DNA of 64,000 nucleotides from NCBI RefSeq assembly GCF_003325455.1, contig NZ_CP025198.1, positions 620,001-684,000 of the forward strand. The letters are read 5' to 3'. The notes under the pieces were generated by a model. It was not told the origin of the DNA. It saw only the letters and a list, made by a program, of their open reading frames with translations, and ran no database searches. The position numbers were made by a program, and so were the translations under genes. The DNA is from Acidipropionibacterium virtanenii. GTDB taxonomy: Bacteria > Actinomycetota > Actinomycetes > Propionibacteriales > Propionibacteriaceae. Of the stretch, positions 34,093 to 44,138 are shown one piece after another (positions within the stretch are counted from its first letter, which is position 1; the number at the start of each line of letters is the position of its first letter).

Positions 34093-36072
34093 TCATTCGA
34101 CCGGAGTATGGCCGTCGCCGTCCTCCGGGGTGACCTCCTGTTCTCTGCGGACAAGCGAGCCGAACGCCCCCTTGATCGCCGACCCGGCCTCTTCGGCCCT
34201 GACGCGGGCCCGAGGCCTGTCCGGGATACCGTCCCCATCGATGTCAACTGATCGGAATGCGTCGAAGAGCGGTGTCGCGGGTTTCTTGCCAGATTCGGGA
34301 AGAGGTGCGGGGGCGAGCCCTTCCTTCTCCAGATGGGTCAGTGCGCGGTCCACCGTGTCCAGTTTGCGCTCCAGCTCTTTCAACCCCGGGGCGGAGTCGT
34401 CCGAGAAGACTGAGAGTCGGGTGTGCTCGCGCTGGAGTTCGATCCGCGTCTCGGTGAAACTGCTCCATGTCGAAGGGTCCTGCTCGAGGCCTTGAAGGCG
34501 CCTCAGAAGAGCGGCGGCCAGCTGGGACGAGACGACGGCTTCGACGGTCTCAGCGGCGGTCGCCGGACTGGTGAGACCGATGGCGACACCACCGCCCCCG
34601 GCGCTGACGAGCGCTCCCGCCGTGAGCAGGCCGCCGACCATCCCGCCCGGACCGAAGGTCGCCAGTGCGCTGGTGAGGACCGCCGCACCCGCCACCCCGG
34701 GGGCCGCAGCCAGGGCGAGGCCGCCCGTGGCGGCGACAAGAGCGGCGGCGCCGACGCCGAGAGCGGCCCATTTGATCCAATTGGCCCTGCTTCCCAGAAG
34801 TTCCTTTCGGGCGGAGTCGACGGCGGCGATGACGTCTCGGCCGAACTGTCGTCCCAGTCCCAACTCGATGCTCAGGTCCTCGAGAGCCTCCTGCAGGGTA
34901 TCCGGACTCACGCTGATCTCGAAGGGCCGAATAGTGTTGGTGGTGGCGAGGCTCACCAGCACGACGACGGCGTCCTCGTGCGAGATGGTCGCAAGGCGCT
35001 CCGGCTCAGCTGCGACCGAGTCCGGGTCCGACAGGTCGACCGCGAGGTCGGCGATCGCGGCCGGGAGCGGCCGTCCCTCCTGGTGACTCCGCTCGCTGAC
35101 CCGACTGAAGGTCTCCGCCTGCACGTGTCGGAGCGCCCCGGAGAAGCGGTCCTGCATGTCGCCCTCGAGTTTCGCCGCGATGAGGTGCCCGTAGCGCAGA
35201 GCCATGAGCACCCAGTTCTCCAACGAATTGAGTGGGATGTCAACACCTTTGTCGATGCGGGCCAAGTCTCTCCCCAGCGATCCGTGCAGTCCGTACCCGA
35301 TGGCTCTGGCTACGGCTTCGCTACTGAGGTAGCGCGTCGCATCGTGGACGTGAACATCCACCCGTGAGTCGACGCGGACGTCGATCATCCAGGGGAAGAC
35401 CGAGGAGATGCCGCGGCCGGCCGCCACCGGATCGGCGGGATTCCAGAAGTTCACCCACCAGCCCAGGTTCGTCGGTGGGCTCTTGAGGACTCCACCGAGG
35501 CCGTCGACCTGGAACTCTTCATTGCCCAGCGGGCTGCCGATCGTCACCATGCCCACGACGTCGAGCCTCGCCGGAAGTCGACGTACAAGATCTGCGGCGA
35601 TCACCGATCCCAGGCTGTGCCCGACCAGAACCAGCTTCCCGGAGGTCGGTACGACTTCGAGGATTCTGGTCAGGACATGTGCGCGGATGCGGGGCTCTCG
35701 AAGGTAGTTCGTCGCCTGGATGAACTGGGGAAGGTTCAGAGCGCCGTCCACGACGGCGTCTCCTGAGAATCGGCTCTTTCCGCGGTCGGTCCGGCCGAGC
35801 ACGGCTTCGAGCGCAGCCTCCCGGCGTTCGAAAGCTCGACGATTCCTGCTGGCCGCCCCGCCGGTCGGTGCCTGGACGGTCAGTTCGGGGAGCGGGATGT
35901 CGTCATCGACACCGCGCAGGCTGTGCGGATACTTCGGTGCGATGATCGGTATCCCGTCCAGGCCAGGATGACCGAGCCCGGTGAGTGTCTCGGTCAGGGG
36001 CGCCTTCCAGCCGTTCTCCCGGTCTCCAGACCCGATGCCGTGAAGGAACAGCAGCGTGGGGGATTCGGACAT
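34093..36072 (-). CDS. Large alpha/beta hydrolase with membrane segment and EF-hand-like tail
   Basis: This protein of about 659 residues starts with an alpha/beta hydrolase fold: LLFLHGIGSGD at the start, the nucleophile elbow GHSLGS near residue 160 and VDVHVHDATRYL as a possible late catalytic histidine. A Gly/Ala-rich hydrophobic stretch around residues 440-520 (AALVAATGGLALAAAPGVAGA) may be one or two membrane segments. A charged coiled region follows, and the tail has DIDGDGIPDRPRA, which resembles a calcium-binding loop. It is the last gene of a unit with a PH/zinc-ribbon and an SPFH-SHOCT protein. Lipid or ester substrates are possible but unproven. The second of two adjacent ATGs best fits GAGGAG. 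Confidence 0.72.
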   Translation of the reverse strand: MSESPTLLFLHGIGSGDRENGWKAPLTETLTGLGHPGLDGIPIIAPKYPHSLRGVDDDIPLPELTVQAPTGGAASRNRRAFERREAALEAVLGRTDRGKSRFSGDAVVDGALNLPQFIQATNYLREPRIRAHVLTRILEVVPTSGKLVLVGHSLGSVIAADLVRRLPARLDVVGMVTIGSPLGNEEFQVDGLGGVLKSPPTNLGWWVNFWNPADPVAAGRGISSVFPWMIDVRVDSRVDVHVHDATRYLSSEAVARAIGYGLHGSLGRDLARIDKGVDIPLNSLENWVLMALRYGHLIAAKLEGDMQDRFSGALRHVQAETFSRVSERSHQEGRPLPAAIADLAVDLSDPDSVAAEPERLATISHEDAVVVLVSLATTNTIRPFEISVSPDTLQEALEDLSIELGLGRQFGRDVIAAVDSARKELLGSRANWIKWAALGVGAAALVAATGGLALAAAPGVAGAAVLTSALATFGPGGMVGGLLTAGALVSAGGGGVAIGLTSPATAAETVEAVVSSQLAAALLRRLQGLEQDPSTWSSFTETRIELQREHTRLSVFSDDSAPGLKELERKLDTVDRALTHLEKEGLAPAPLPESGKKPATPLFDAFRSVDIDGDGIPDRPRARVRAEEAGSAIKGAFGSLVRREQEVTPEDGDGHTPVE

Positions 36073-36144
36073 CATCGGCTCCTCGGTGTCAGTGCTTCCG
36101 GAACGATGGTCCGTGTCCTCGGACTGTCGTTTCCGCGGGGGGCT

Positions 36145-37272
36145 TCAGAGCCCCAGGATCTTGCTCTTCTTCGAATCGAACTCGTCCTGCGTGAGGATCC
36201 CGGCGTCGAGCAGCTCCTTCAACTTCTTGACCGCATCGACCTGCTCGTTGAGCGATGGTGAAGCCGTGGAGGCCGCCTCAAGAGCACCGATCTGAGGTCG
36301 ATGCGACCGGCCTGGATCGATCCCTGGAACAGGGTCATCGTCACTATCGACACGGTGATTCCTCATGTTCTGGGCGATTCGGTGCTGAGAAGCGATACTC
36401 GACACTCGACGAGAAATTCCTTCGAGAAGTGCGAGGTTCATGCTCTTCTTCGAGTACCTCTTCACTATCTCCCGAGACTCCGGCGAGAACTCGATGCTCT
36501 CGATGGCTACCTGGACGACGTCGAGGCCGAACCGCTCGATCCATGCGCCGAGGGCTGCGCTGTCGTCTGCGATCGCTCGGGAGATCTCTTCAGAATGCGA
36601 GGGCAGCTCCGAGATTCGATAGACTGATGACAGTGAGTTGATGGCACTGACGAACGCCTGTATGAATTCTGCCGAGATCTGCCGACGGGCTTCTGGGCTG
36701 GCAAATGTGTAGTGGCGGCAGTTCGGGGGAAGGAATTTCTGAACGAATGCGACGGGATTGACGACCTGAAGTGAGAAAGTTCCATGGGAGAGGATCTCGA
36801 GGTCGGCATCGTAGAACTGATCGTGGTAAAGCATCGGTGCCGGCGTCCCGAACTTGATGCCACGAATCTCCCGAAGATTGATGAACTCCACGTACCTCTG
36901 CTCCGGTGCCTGACCGCGGTAGCGGAGTCGTTGGGTCGTCTGACTCGTCATGGATCGCCAGACGTCATCGCCATTGAAGACGCTCGGCATCCCGTTCTGG
37001 TACACATACCCTCCGGGGGTCCAGATCACATCCTCGATGCCCGACTGGCCGAAGATGAACGCAGCCGTGCCTTCGGGGATGAAGATCCTCGATCCGTCCG
37101 AGATGATGTCGGCGGAGCCTCGGACACTGGATCCGCGACCGTTGGTTGCCTGCTGGAGGACTCCGGGTCCGACCACGGTGTGCTCATCGAATCGGCCGGC
37201 GGTGATGATCTCCTGCCACTGATCGGCGAACGTCCCGCCCAGCGCTCCGGCGAATGCTTGGACAACACCCAT
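36145..37272 (-). CDS. SPFH/Band-7-like protein with C-terminal SHOCT domain
   Basis: This 375-residue protein is of the YdjI-like SPFH family, proteins that build scaffolds on membranes. Its core includes AAFIFGQSGIEDVIWTPGGY, FGTPAPMLYHDQFYDADLEI and SRRVSSIASQHRIAQ. The last 32 residues (LNEQVDAVKKLKELLDAG and ILTQDEFDSKKSKIL) are a SHOCT module. In Bacillus subtilis a related SPFH protein is encoded beside a zinc-ribbon partner and pspA and acts in membrane stress; here the zinc-ribbon partner is directly upstream. AAGGAG precedes the ATG at 37272. Base composition is somewhat lower in GC than flanking core genes. Confidence 0.82.
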   Translation of the reverse strand: MGVVQAFAGALGGTFADQWQEIITAGRFDEHTVVGPGVLQQATNGRGSSVRGSADIISDGSRIFIPEGTAAFIFGQSGIEDVIWTPGGYVYQNGMPSVFNGDDVWRSMTSQTTQRLRYRGQAPEQRYVEFINLREIRGIKFGTPAPMLYHDQFYDADLEILSHGTFSLQVVNPVAFVQKFLPPNCRHYTFASPEARRQISAEFIQAFVSAINSLSSVYRISELPSHSEEISRAIADDSAALGAWIERFGLDVVQVAIESIEFSPESREIVKRYSKKSMNLALLEGISRRVSSIASQHRIAQNMRNHRVDSDDDPVPGIDPGRSHRPQIGALEAASTASPSLNEQVDAVKKLKELLDAGILTQDEFDSKKSKILGL

Positions 37273-37293
37273 GATGAACTCCTTCCGTGCGGC

Positions 37294-37857
37294 TCAGAGC
37301 TGCTGCGTCGAACCGCAGTACTCGCAAGCGACTGACGTTCCTCGGGCACCCGATACCGGAGCGCCGCAGGACGAGCATTTGACTGAGATCTGGACATGGG
37401 AGGCGAACTTGGACTTGAAGACGTCGAATGTGTCCTTGAGTGCTCCGGCGACGAGTTCAGCGCCTGGAAGCGCATTATTGGTCTTCTGGCTGCTGAGATT
37501 CTCCGGATGTGTAACGGCATCGTTGATCGCGACAACCCATTTCTTTAGCTTCTTCTTGCCGCCGGCCTGGAATATGAACCTTTCCTGTCCGTTCAGGAGG
37601 TACACGTCGAGCGTCGTCGATCCGTTGCTCGCCTCCCCGATTATCGCCTGCGCCCGACCCTGGTAGACCTTGATCTGATCGAGGGGAAGGATGAGGAAGC
37701 CTTTGGGTTTGCCAAATGTGCCCCTCTTGAGCAGGACTAAGTTGTGGTTCGTCAGGGTCAATTCGTCCGCGTAGGCTGGCCAGATTCCGTCGTGCATCAC
37801 GTGCTCATCCTTGAGCAGCACCACCTCATTCGGCTGCAGGCTGTAACTCGCCGTCAT
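37294..37857 (-). CDS. PH-like domain protein with C-terminal zinc ribbon
   Basis: This 187-residue protein has a beta-rich PH-like domain (LTLTNHNLVLLKRGTFGKPK and LILPLDQIKVYQGRAQAII, residues 30-110), a helical linker and a C-terminal zinc ribbon with KCSSCGAP and CEYCGS. PH-like domains bind lipids or peptides and the ribbon may bridge to the SPFH scaffold of the next gene, 21 bases downstream. GAGGGGA precedes the ATG. It is the promoter-proximal gene of the three-gene unit. Confidence 0.75.
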   Translation of the reverse strand: MTASYSLQPNEVVLLKDEHVMHDGIWPAYADELTLTNHNLVLLKRGTFGKPKGFLILPLDQIKVYQGRAQAIIGEASNGSTTLDVYLLNGQERFIFQAGGKKKLKKWVVAINDAVTHPENLSSQKTNNALPGAELVAGALKDTFDVFKSKFASHVQISVKCSSCGAPVSGARGTSVACEYCGSTQQL

Positions 37858-38301
37858 CAGCGGTCCCCTCTCCTCTGGTCCTCGGGATTGACAGCGCCAA
37901 CGAGTCTATCAATCCATGCCCTCCGGTAGCATGCACCGGGTTTTCTGTCCTGGCCCTCTCTCTGTGGGGGGCCGTGAACCGGCCGCGCACCGGGTTGCCT
38001 CCGTTCCCGCGGTCGGGTGCGCCGGCGAACCGTCCCACGAGACGGCATCGGACGGTGGTGCGCACGGGAAGATCGGGCCTCACCGAGCTGGTGGGTCTGC
38101 TTGGCGGCCCTGCTCGTCCTGTCAGAGCCTGGTCCCGGCAACCGGGCCGGGAAGGGCCGCCTGGTCGACCTGAACCCGGGCAAAGTGCTCACCGATGTCT
38201 TCCGGTGTGCCGGACTGCGGCCGATCCTGGGCGGCATGGCTCTGATCGTAAGAATATATAATTCCAGTTATATTAACTGGAGTTATATATCATGAGCAGA
38301 C
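37858..38301. other. Intergenic region with AT-rich palindrome
   Basis: No convincing gene in about 440 bases. Most of it is GC-rich and shows no conserved protein in any frame. Its right end is AT-rich and holds an inverted repeat (38254-38270 and 38274-38290) of 17-base arms, 16 of 17 matching, with a TAT centre: arm ATATATAATTCCAGTTA. This palindrome ends 11 bases before the ATPase ATG and overlaps its probable promoter, so it is probably an operator. Confidence 0.6.
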
Positions 38302-39815
38302 ATGAGGCCAGCAGACTTGTTCGACCGTGACGCGGAGTGGTCCGACCTGGAGGGATTCGCCGCGATGTCCTCGCCCGGCGTGCATCTGGGCATCCTCTAT
38401 GGACGCCGCCGCACGGGGAAGAGCTTCATGCTGCGCAGACTCGCCGCGCAGCGCAACGGCATCTACCACATGGCCCTCGAGGAGGAACCGGGCCCGGCCC
38501 TGCAGCGATTCACGGACCTGCTGGGATCACGTCGAGGACTCTCACGCGGCCAGTTACGCGTCGCGGACTGGAACGAGGCCCTGCGCCTGGCGCTCAGCAG
38601 CCCCGAGGACCTGCTCATCATCGACGAGCTGCCGTATCTCATGGCCGGTGCTCCAGGAAGAGCGATCCCCTCGGTGCTGCAGTCCCTCATCGATGCGAGC
38701 CACGATCAGGCGACTGCGGGCGACTCACTCGGGGGCGACGACCCGCGGGGGACATGCCTCGATCACGGCACGTCATCGTCTGCGGATCCTCCCTGTCGGT
38801 GATGGCCGAGCTGCTCTCCGGCACGAAGGCGCTACGTGGGCGGGCCGAACTGGACCTCCGGCTGGGGCCCTTCGACTACCGGCAGACCGCGGGCTACTAC
38901 GGCATCGAGGACCCTCTGGTTGCACTGCACCTGTACGCCATCCTGGGCGGAACCCCGGGATACCGTGATCTCATCGGGACCGCCTCGCCGCAGTCGTCCG
39001 GAGATCTGCGGGAGCTGCTCCTGCAGACGGTGGCGAATCCGAGCCACGCCCTGTTCTCGGAGGCCGAGTACTTGCTCCGAGAGGATCCGCGGATCGTGGA
39101 GCGCTCGCTCTACCACTCGATACTCGGCGCGGTCGCCGACGGTGCCCACACCCCCACCGCGATCGCGGCGCGCGTCGGGCGGCAGGTCACCGCTCTCTCC
39201 CATGCTCTCAGTGTTCTCCGGACGGCAGGATTCCTGCGACGTCGCGAGGATGTGTTGCGGCGGCGCAGACCCGTCCTGGAGGTCGCCGACCCGATCGTCC
39301 GGTTCACCGACCTGGTGATCGACCCGTACCGTGCCGTCTACGAGGACCGCCGAGGTCGACGAGCACTCGAGCAGGCCGAGCCGACCCTGCGCAGCCAGAT
39401 CTACGGCCCCGCCTTCGAACAAGTCGCCCGCGAGTGGGTGGCGCGGTATGCCGCGACCGAGACTCTCGGCGGCCCGGCCGGGCAGGTCGGGACCACTGTC
39501 GTCAACGACGCCAGGGGCAGGTCCCAGTACGAGGTCGACGTCGTGGCGCTGCCCGTCGATCAGGCTCTGCACGACCCCCACGCCCGAATCCTGGCCCTCG
39601 GGGAGGCCAAGGACTCCGACTCGCCGCGCAAGGTCGTCGATCTGCACAGGCTGGAGAGGATCCGCGATCTGCTGATCGGACGCGGTTACAGGGCTGGTGA
39701 CGCCCGGCTCCTGGTCTTCGGGCGTTCGGGCTTCGACGCCGAACTCGCCGATGCGGCGCGGCGACGCTCCGACGTCGAGCTGGTCGACCTGGAACGGCTC
39801 GGATCAGGGCAGTGA
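38302..39815 (+). pseudogene. AAA ATPase with DUF234 C-terminal domain, frameshifted
   Basis: Two frames together encode a typical archaeal-ATPase/DUF234 protein. The first frame (38302-38802) gives Walker A LYGRRRTGKSFMLRRL and Walker B DLLIIDELPYL. The second, open from well before 38750 to 39815, gives HVIVCGSSLSVMAELLSG, LYAILGGTPGYRDL, a winged-helix segment and the DUF234 end with LALGEAKDS. The shift is explained by one missing G in the G5 run at 38747-38751; adding it restores DPRGDMPRSRHVIVCGSS. The family is common in actinobacteria and archaea and its function is unknown. It could be a recent inactivation or a homopolymer sequencing error. The gene is solitary. Confidence 0.85.
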
Positions 39816-39862
39816 CCTGATCGGGATCGACGGAGGAGCGGTGAACGACCGGGGGCGAAACC

Positions 39863-39888
39863 AAGGGCCCGCACAGCGGCGGGCCCTT
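39863..39888 (-). terminator. Terminator of the tRNA-Pro gene
   Basis: AAGGGCCCGC (39863-39872) pairs with GCGGGCCCTT (39879-39888) over a 6-base loop. On the minus strand the stem is followed by a T-rich stretch (TTGGTTT), just after the tRNA 3' end. Confidence 0.75.
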
Positions 39889-39896
39889 GACCATCT

Positions 39897-39971
<75 letters not shown>

Positions 39972-40010
39972 ATGGACTCCAGAGCTGCTTGCAGCCCTCA
40001 AGACCGAGAG

Positions 40011-40982
40011 TCAGCTTAGACCAGTTGACCCCTCAGGCACCAATCGCGGGACCAGCGTCACCAGGCTCGCCTCGGGCCGGCAGAACGTCCGGTAAGGGGC
40101 GAAGGGAGAGGTGCCCAGCCCCGCAGAAACGTGCAGCCACGCCGACCTGCCGCCGGCCTCGTGGGCCGACAGGCCCTTGACCCGCGCCGGATCGATGTCG
40201 CAGTTGGTGATGATGGCCCCCTTGAACGGCAGGCACACCTGACCGCCGTGGGTGTGGCCGGCGAAGATCATGTCCATCCCGTCGGCGGTCATCGCGTCGA
40301 GCAGCCGCAGATAGGGCGCATGGGTGACGCCGATGTTCAGATCGGCGTCCTCGGCCGGCCCGGCCACCTTCTCGTAGTGGTCGCGGTGATGGTGGGCGTC
40401 GTCGGTGCCGCGGAACGCGATGGTGCGCCCCGCCACCTCCAGGCGTCCCCGCCGGTCGTTGAGATCCAGCCAACCGGCCGCCGTGAGGGCCCCGCGCAGC
40501 CCCTCGTGGTCGAGCTCGGGGGGCGAGTCCTCCTCGGAGTGCACCGAGCGGCCGTGCACCAGGTAGCCGAGCGGGTTCCTGAAGTACGGCTTGAGATAGT
40601 CGTTCGACCCGAAGATGAAGGCCCCTGGCCTCTCCAGAAGCCCGCCCAGGGAGTCGAGCAGAGGTGCGAGGGCGTCGTCGGAGCAGAAATTGTCGCCGGT
40701 GTTGATCACCAGGTCGGGATCCAGATCCGCCAGTCGCGACACCCACTCCTGCTTGCGGCGCTGCCTGGACAGCAGGTGGATGTCGGAGATGTGCAGCACC
40801 CGGATCGGGTCGGCCCCGGCCGGAAGCACCGGAACCTCGACCCGTCTCAGGGTGAACAGGTGGGCCTCCGTCACCCCCCAGGCCAACCCCGCCGCAGCCA
40901 CCGCGGCGCCCGCCAGTGCCGTCCGGCCGAGCACGGAGCCGAGTCTGCGCGACGGTCCCGCCGCGGCGTCAACGCCCCTCAC
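40011..40982 (-). CDS. Metallophosphoesterase (Rv3683/YkuE-like)
   Basis: This protein of about 323 residues is a calcineurin-like phosphoesterase with an N-terminal membrane helix ([15 protein letters not shown]). The metal ligands are visible in ISDIHL, NTGDNF, FGSNDY (the usual GNH/GND) and AGHTHGGQ. It follows the penicillin-binding protein gene by a few bases, as Rv3683 follows ponA2 in Mycobacterium, so it may act on a cell-envelope phospho-compound. Start is uncertain: GTG at 40982 (4 bases after the ponA stop) or GTG at 41018. Confidence 0.9.
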   Translation of the reverse strand: MRGVDAAAGPSRRLGSVLGRTALAGAAVAAAGLAWGVTEAHLFTLRRVEVPVLPAGADPIRVLHISDIHLLSRQRRKQEWVSRLADLDPDLVINTGDNFCSDDALAPLLDSLGGLLERPGAFIFGSNDYLKPYFRNPLGYLVHGRSVHSEEDSPPELDHEGLRGALTAAGWLDLNDRRGRLEVAGRTIAFRGTDDAHHHRDHYEKVAGPAEDADLNIGVTHAPYLRLLDAMTADGMDMIFAGHTHGGQVCLPFKGAIITNCDIDPARVKGLSAHEAGGRSAWLHVSAGLGTSPFAPYRTFCRPEASLVTLVPRLVPEGSTGLS

Positions 40983-40986
40983 GGCG

Positions 40987-43361
40987 TCAGCGCCCGCCGG
41001 TGGAGCCGCCGCTGCCACCCCGCTGGCTCGGCTTCTTGGTCGCCGACGGCTTCTTGGTCGCCGTGGGCTTCGGCTCCGGCGCGGGTCCGGCCGAGATCCG
41101 CAGTTCGATCGTCGTGCCCATGCTCACCGTGCCGCTGCTCGGGTAGGCCCCGAGGAAGGTGCCTTCCGGGTAGTCCGAGTACACGCGGGAGGTGGACGTC
41201 CCGAAGCCCGCCTTCGTGAGAGCCGCCTTCGCCTCGTCGAAGGACATGCCGCTGGTGTCGGGAACACTCACCTGCTTGCCGTTGACGATGGTGTTGCTCG
41301 GATCCGTGAAAGAGGTCTTCGGTTTGTTGCGCAGCACCGATGCCATCGCCGTCCGGTAGATCTGACCGGCGTCGCCGCCTCCGGAGCCCTGCAGATACTG
41401 GCCGGTGCTCAGGTACAGCCCCTTGATCGACTTGTACTCGCGTCCCCGGTACCGGGAGTTCGTCTTGTCCGCCGCGATGACGGCGACCCCGGCGGCCTGA
41501 GGCGTGTACCCGGCGAACCAGACGGCCTCGTTGGAGTCCGTGGTGCCGGTCTTGCCGGCCTGCGGGTATCCGCCCGGGATGGTCGCGGGGGCGCCGGTGC
41601 CGTTCATGACTCCCTGCAGCACCGAGTTGACGCCGTCGGCCACCGACTGGGAGACGACCCGCTTGCAGCCGGCACTGGGCACCGTCAGCGACTTGCCATC
41701 ACGGTTGACGACCGACTTCAGGATCACCGGGTCGCAGTGGTTGCCGCGAGCGGCGAAGGTGGCGTAGGCGGTTGCCATCGACAGCGGGGTGACCTCGGCG
41801 GTGCCCAGGGTGAAGGAGGGGATGTACTGGTACTCCTTGACGATGTCCTTGCCGTTGGCGAGCTGGACGCCGGCCTTCTTGGCCATGTTGGTCACATTGC
41901 ACAGCCCGGTGTCGCGCTCCAGCTGCACGAAGTAGGTGTTCACCGAGTAGGCGGCGGCCTCGTACAGATCGATATTCGTGGAGTGCCCGACCGAGTTGCT
42001 CACTTCGAAGTCACCCGCCTTGAACCCCCCGAGCAGCTCGTGAAGGTGTCGCCGGTGAAGTCCATGGGAGAGGACGCCGTGTACCGGGTGCGGATCGGGA
42101 AGCCCTTCTGCAGTGCAGCGGCCATGGTGAACGTCTTGAAGGTCGAACCCGCCTGGTAGCCCTCGGCCCCGCCCATGCCGGTGGAGGCCATGTAGTTGTA
42201 GTAGGTCTCGCCGGCTCCGGTGCCCATCTCGGGGCGGGACTGGGCCATGGCCATGATGAGGCCGGTTCCCGGCTGGACGATCGCGGTGCCTCCGATCACC
42301 GGGTCGGTGGGCCCCACCATGTTGGCCACCGCTCGTTCCGCGGAGGCCTGCGCCTTGGGATCGATGAGGGTGCGGATCGTCAGCCCGCCGCGGTTGAGCA
42401 GCGTCTGCCGCTCCTCCCTCGTCTTCCCGAGGGCGGGCATGTTGAGCAGGGCGTGCTTGGCGTAATCGCAGACGAAGGGGTATTTCGAGGCGATGCAGTC
42501 CTTCTTGGCGCGGACCACCTTGGACTTGTCGAAGGCCACCTTCTTGGCCTGCTCGGCCTCGTCGGTGGTGATGATCTTGAGCTGGGCCATCCGGCTGAGC
42601 ACCGTGTTGCGGCGGGTGATCGCCGCCTCGGGATTGTTCACCGGATCGGTGGCGGTCGGGTTCTGGACCAGCCCGGCCAGCAGGGCCGCCTGAGGCAGTG
42701 TGAGCTTGGCCGCGGTGGTGTTGAAGTAGTGTTTGGCGGCCGCCTCGACGCCGTAGGCCCCGTCGCCGTAGTAGGCGATGTTGAGGTACTTCTCCAGGAT
42801 CTGCTTCTTGGAGTACTTCTTCTCCACGGCCACGGCGTACCGCAGCTCCTGGATCTTGCGGGAGAGGGTCTGCTCCTGGGCGTCCTGGACGCCGGCCTTG
42901 TCGCCCTTGGCCTCGGCCGCCTCGATGCGGACCTGTTTGACGAACTGCTGGGTGAGGGTCGAGCCGCCCTGGGTGGAGCCTCCGGCGACATTCGACATCA
43001 GCGCCCTCGAGGTGCCGCGGAAGTCGATGGGGCCGTGCTCGAAGAACCGGTTGTCCTCGATGGCCACCTGTGCCTTCTGCATGATCGGAGCCACCTGCCC
43101 CAGCGACACATCCACCCGGTTCTCGGCGTAGAAGGTCGCCAGCACGGTCCCGTCGGCCATCAGGAGTTGGGAGCGCTGCGCCTGTTGGCCGATGTCCATA
43201 TCGGTGGGGAGATCCTCCAGTGCGTCGGCGCCCGCCCGTGCCACGGCGCCGGTCATCGCCGCGCCGGGGACCACGAAGCCGGCCATCAACAGACCCGCCA
43301 GGACACTGACGACTCCGAACATGGCCAACGAGTAGAGCGTGCCTGACTTCGGGGAACCCAT
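40987..43361 (-). pseudogene. ponA: Class A penicillin-binding protein (ponA2-type) with one-base frameshift
   Basis: A bifunctional peptidoglycan synthase in two frames. The first part (43361 to 42000) has a membrane helix, the GT51 glycosyltransferase motifs EDNRFFEHGPIDFRG and GGSTLTQQFVKQ, and the transpeptidase SxxK motif in AGSTFKTF. The second part (42003 to 40987) has SxN in AAYSVNTYF, KTG in AGKTGTTD and a C-terminal PASTA domain (VPDTSGMSFDEAKAALTKAG), then a Lys/Pro/Ser tail. The join lies at a run of six C (42025-42030). Seven would restore SCSGGFKAGDFEVSNS. The break separates catalytic motifs, so neither half would be a working transpeptidase. Its genomic position matches ponA2. 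A sequencing error is a real possibility. Confidence 0.88.
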
Positions 43362-43573
43362 GGGCCCAAGGGTACGCGAGGATACTGGGAACATCGCTCA
43401 GCGGTGGTGCCGGGTCCCGAATCCGCTTGTCACCCGGGGAAGGGACGCGTCGAGGAAAGGCGTGGTCGCACCGGGTCCGCGGCTCCCCGACTTCCTACTG
43501 ATCCGACAGTGCTTCCACAGTGTCTGGCAATGAGCCTTGTCATTGGGAGGGCGTTCAGCGTAGCGTGTGTCAC

Positions 43574-43885
43574 GTGACAGGCGACGATGATGACGACTGG
43601 ACGTTACTCGCGAACTGTCGCGGAATGGCGGATGCTCTTTTCCCCGACGGCAAGGAGCAACGCAGGGCGCGACGGATCTGCGTGGACTGCCGTGTGCGTG
43701 CCCGCTGCCTCGCTGAGGCCCTGGACAACAGGATCGAGTGGGGCGTGTGGGGCGGTATGACCGAGCGGGAGAGACGCCGCCTGCTGCGCGAGCGGCCGGG
43801 CGTGACCTGCTGGCGCGACGTCCTCGAGTCGGAGTTCCCCGACGGTGAGGACTCGGTCTCCAGACAGCAGGCCGTCGCGGAGTGA
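43574..43885 (+). CDS. WhiB-family iron-sulfur regulator (whiB4 position)
   Basis: This protein of about 103 residues has the WhiB features: four cysteines (ANC, then ICVDC and ARC) that hold an iron-sulfur cluster, the turn GVWGG and a basic C-terminal segment TERERRRLLRERP for DNA or sigma-factor binding. It is divergent from a ponA2-type gene, the position of whiB4 in Mycobacterium, which acts in redox response. The start is uncertain: GTGs at 43520, 43565 and 43574 are in frame. The palindromes TGTCACGTGACA (43568-43579) and CAATGAGCCTTGTCATTG (43528-43545) lie across the start region and favour a later start. Confidence 0.88.
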   Translation: MTGDDDDDWTLLANCRGMADALFPDGKEQRRARRICVDCRVRARCLAEALDNRIEWGVWGGMTERERRRLLRERPGVTCWRDVLESEFPDGEDSVSRQQAVAE

Positions 43886-43961
43886 GCGATCCGGACTGAG
43901 GGGCGGTCATGGCGCAGCGAGGCCCTCGCCATCGGCGTGCCCCGCTCGCTACTGTGACGTC

Positions 43962-44138
43962 ATGACTCGATGGGAATACTTCACCGCGCCGATCCTGGTG
44001 CACATGTCGCAGCAGATCCTCAACAACTTCGGGGCCGACGGCTGGGAGCTCGTCCAGGTGGTGCCGGGCCCGAATCCCGAGTCCCTGGTGGGTTACTTCA
44101 AGCGCCCGGTGCCCCCGGCCGGCCAGGATCAGCGATGA
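43962..44138 (+). CDS. Small DUF4177 protein
   Basis: This 58-residue protein has the DUF4177 pattern: RWEYFTAPIL, then a helix (SQQILNNFGADGWELVQVV) and a final strand GYFKRPV. The WELV motif is diagnostic for the family. Its stop overlaps the ridA ATG (ATGA), so the two are coupled, an arrangement common in actinobacteria. Function unknown. Confidence 0.82.
   Translation: MTRWEYFTAPILVHMSQQILNNFGADGWELVQVVPGPNPESLVGYFKRPVPPAGQDQR

Noticed and set aside
38017-38295. Small gene on the plus strand before the ATPase
   Set aside because: No ribosome site, Arg/Cys-rich composition typical of a GC-rich shadow frame, and it runs into the palindrome.
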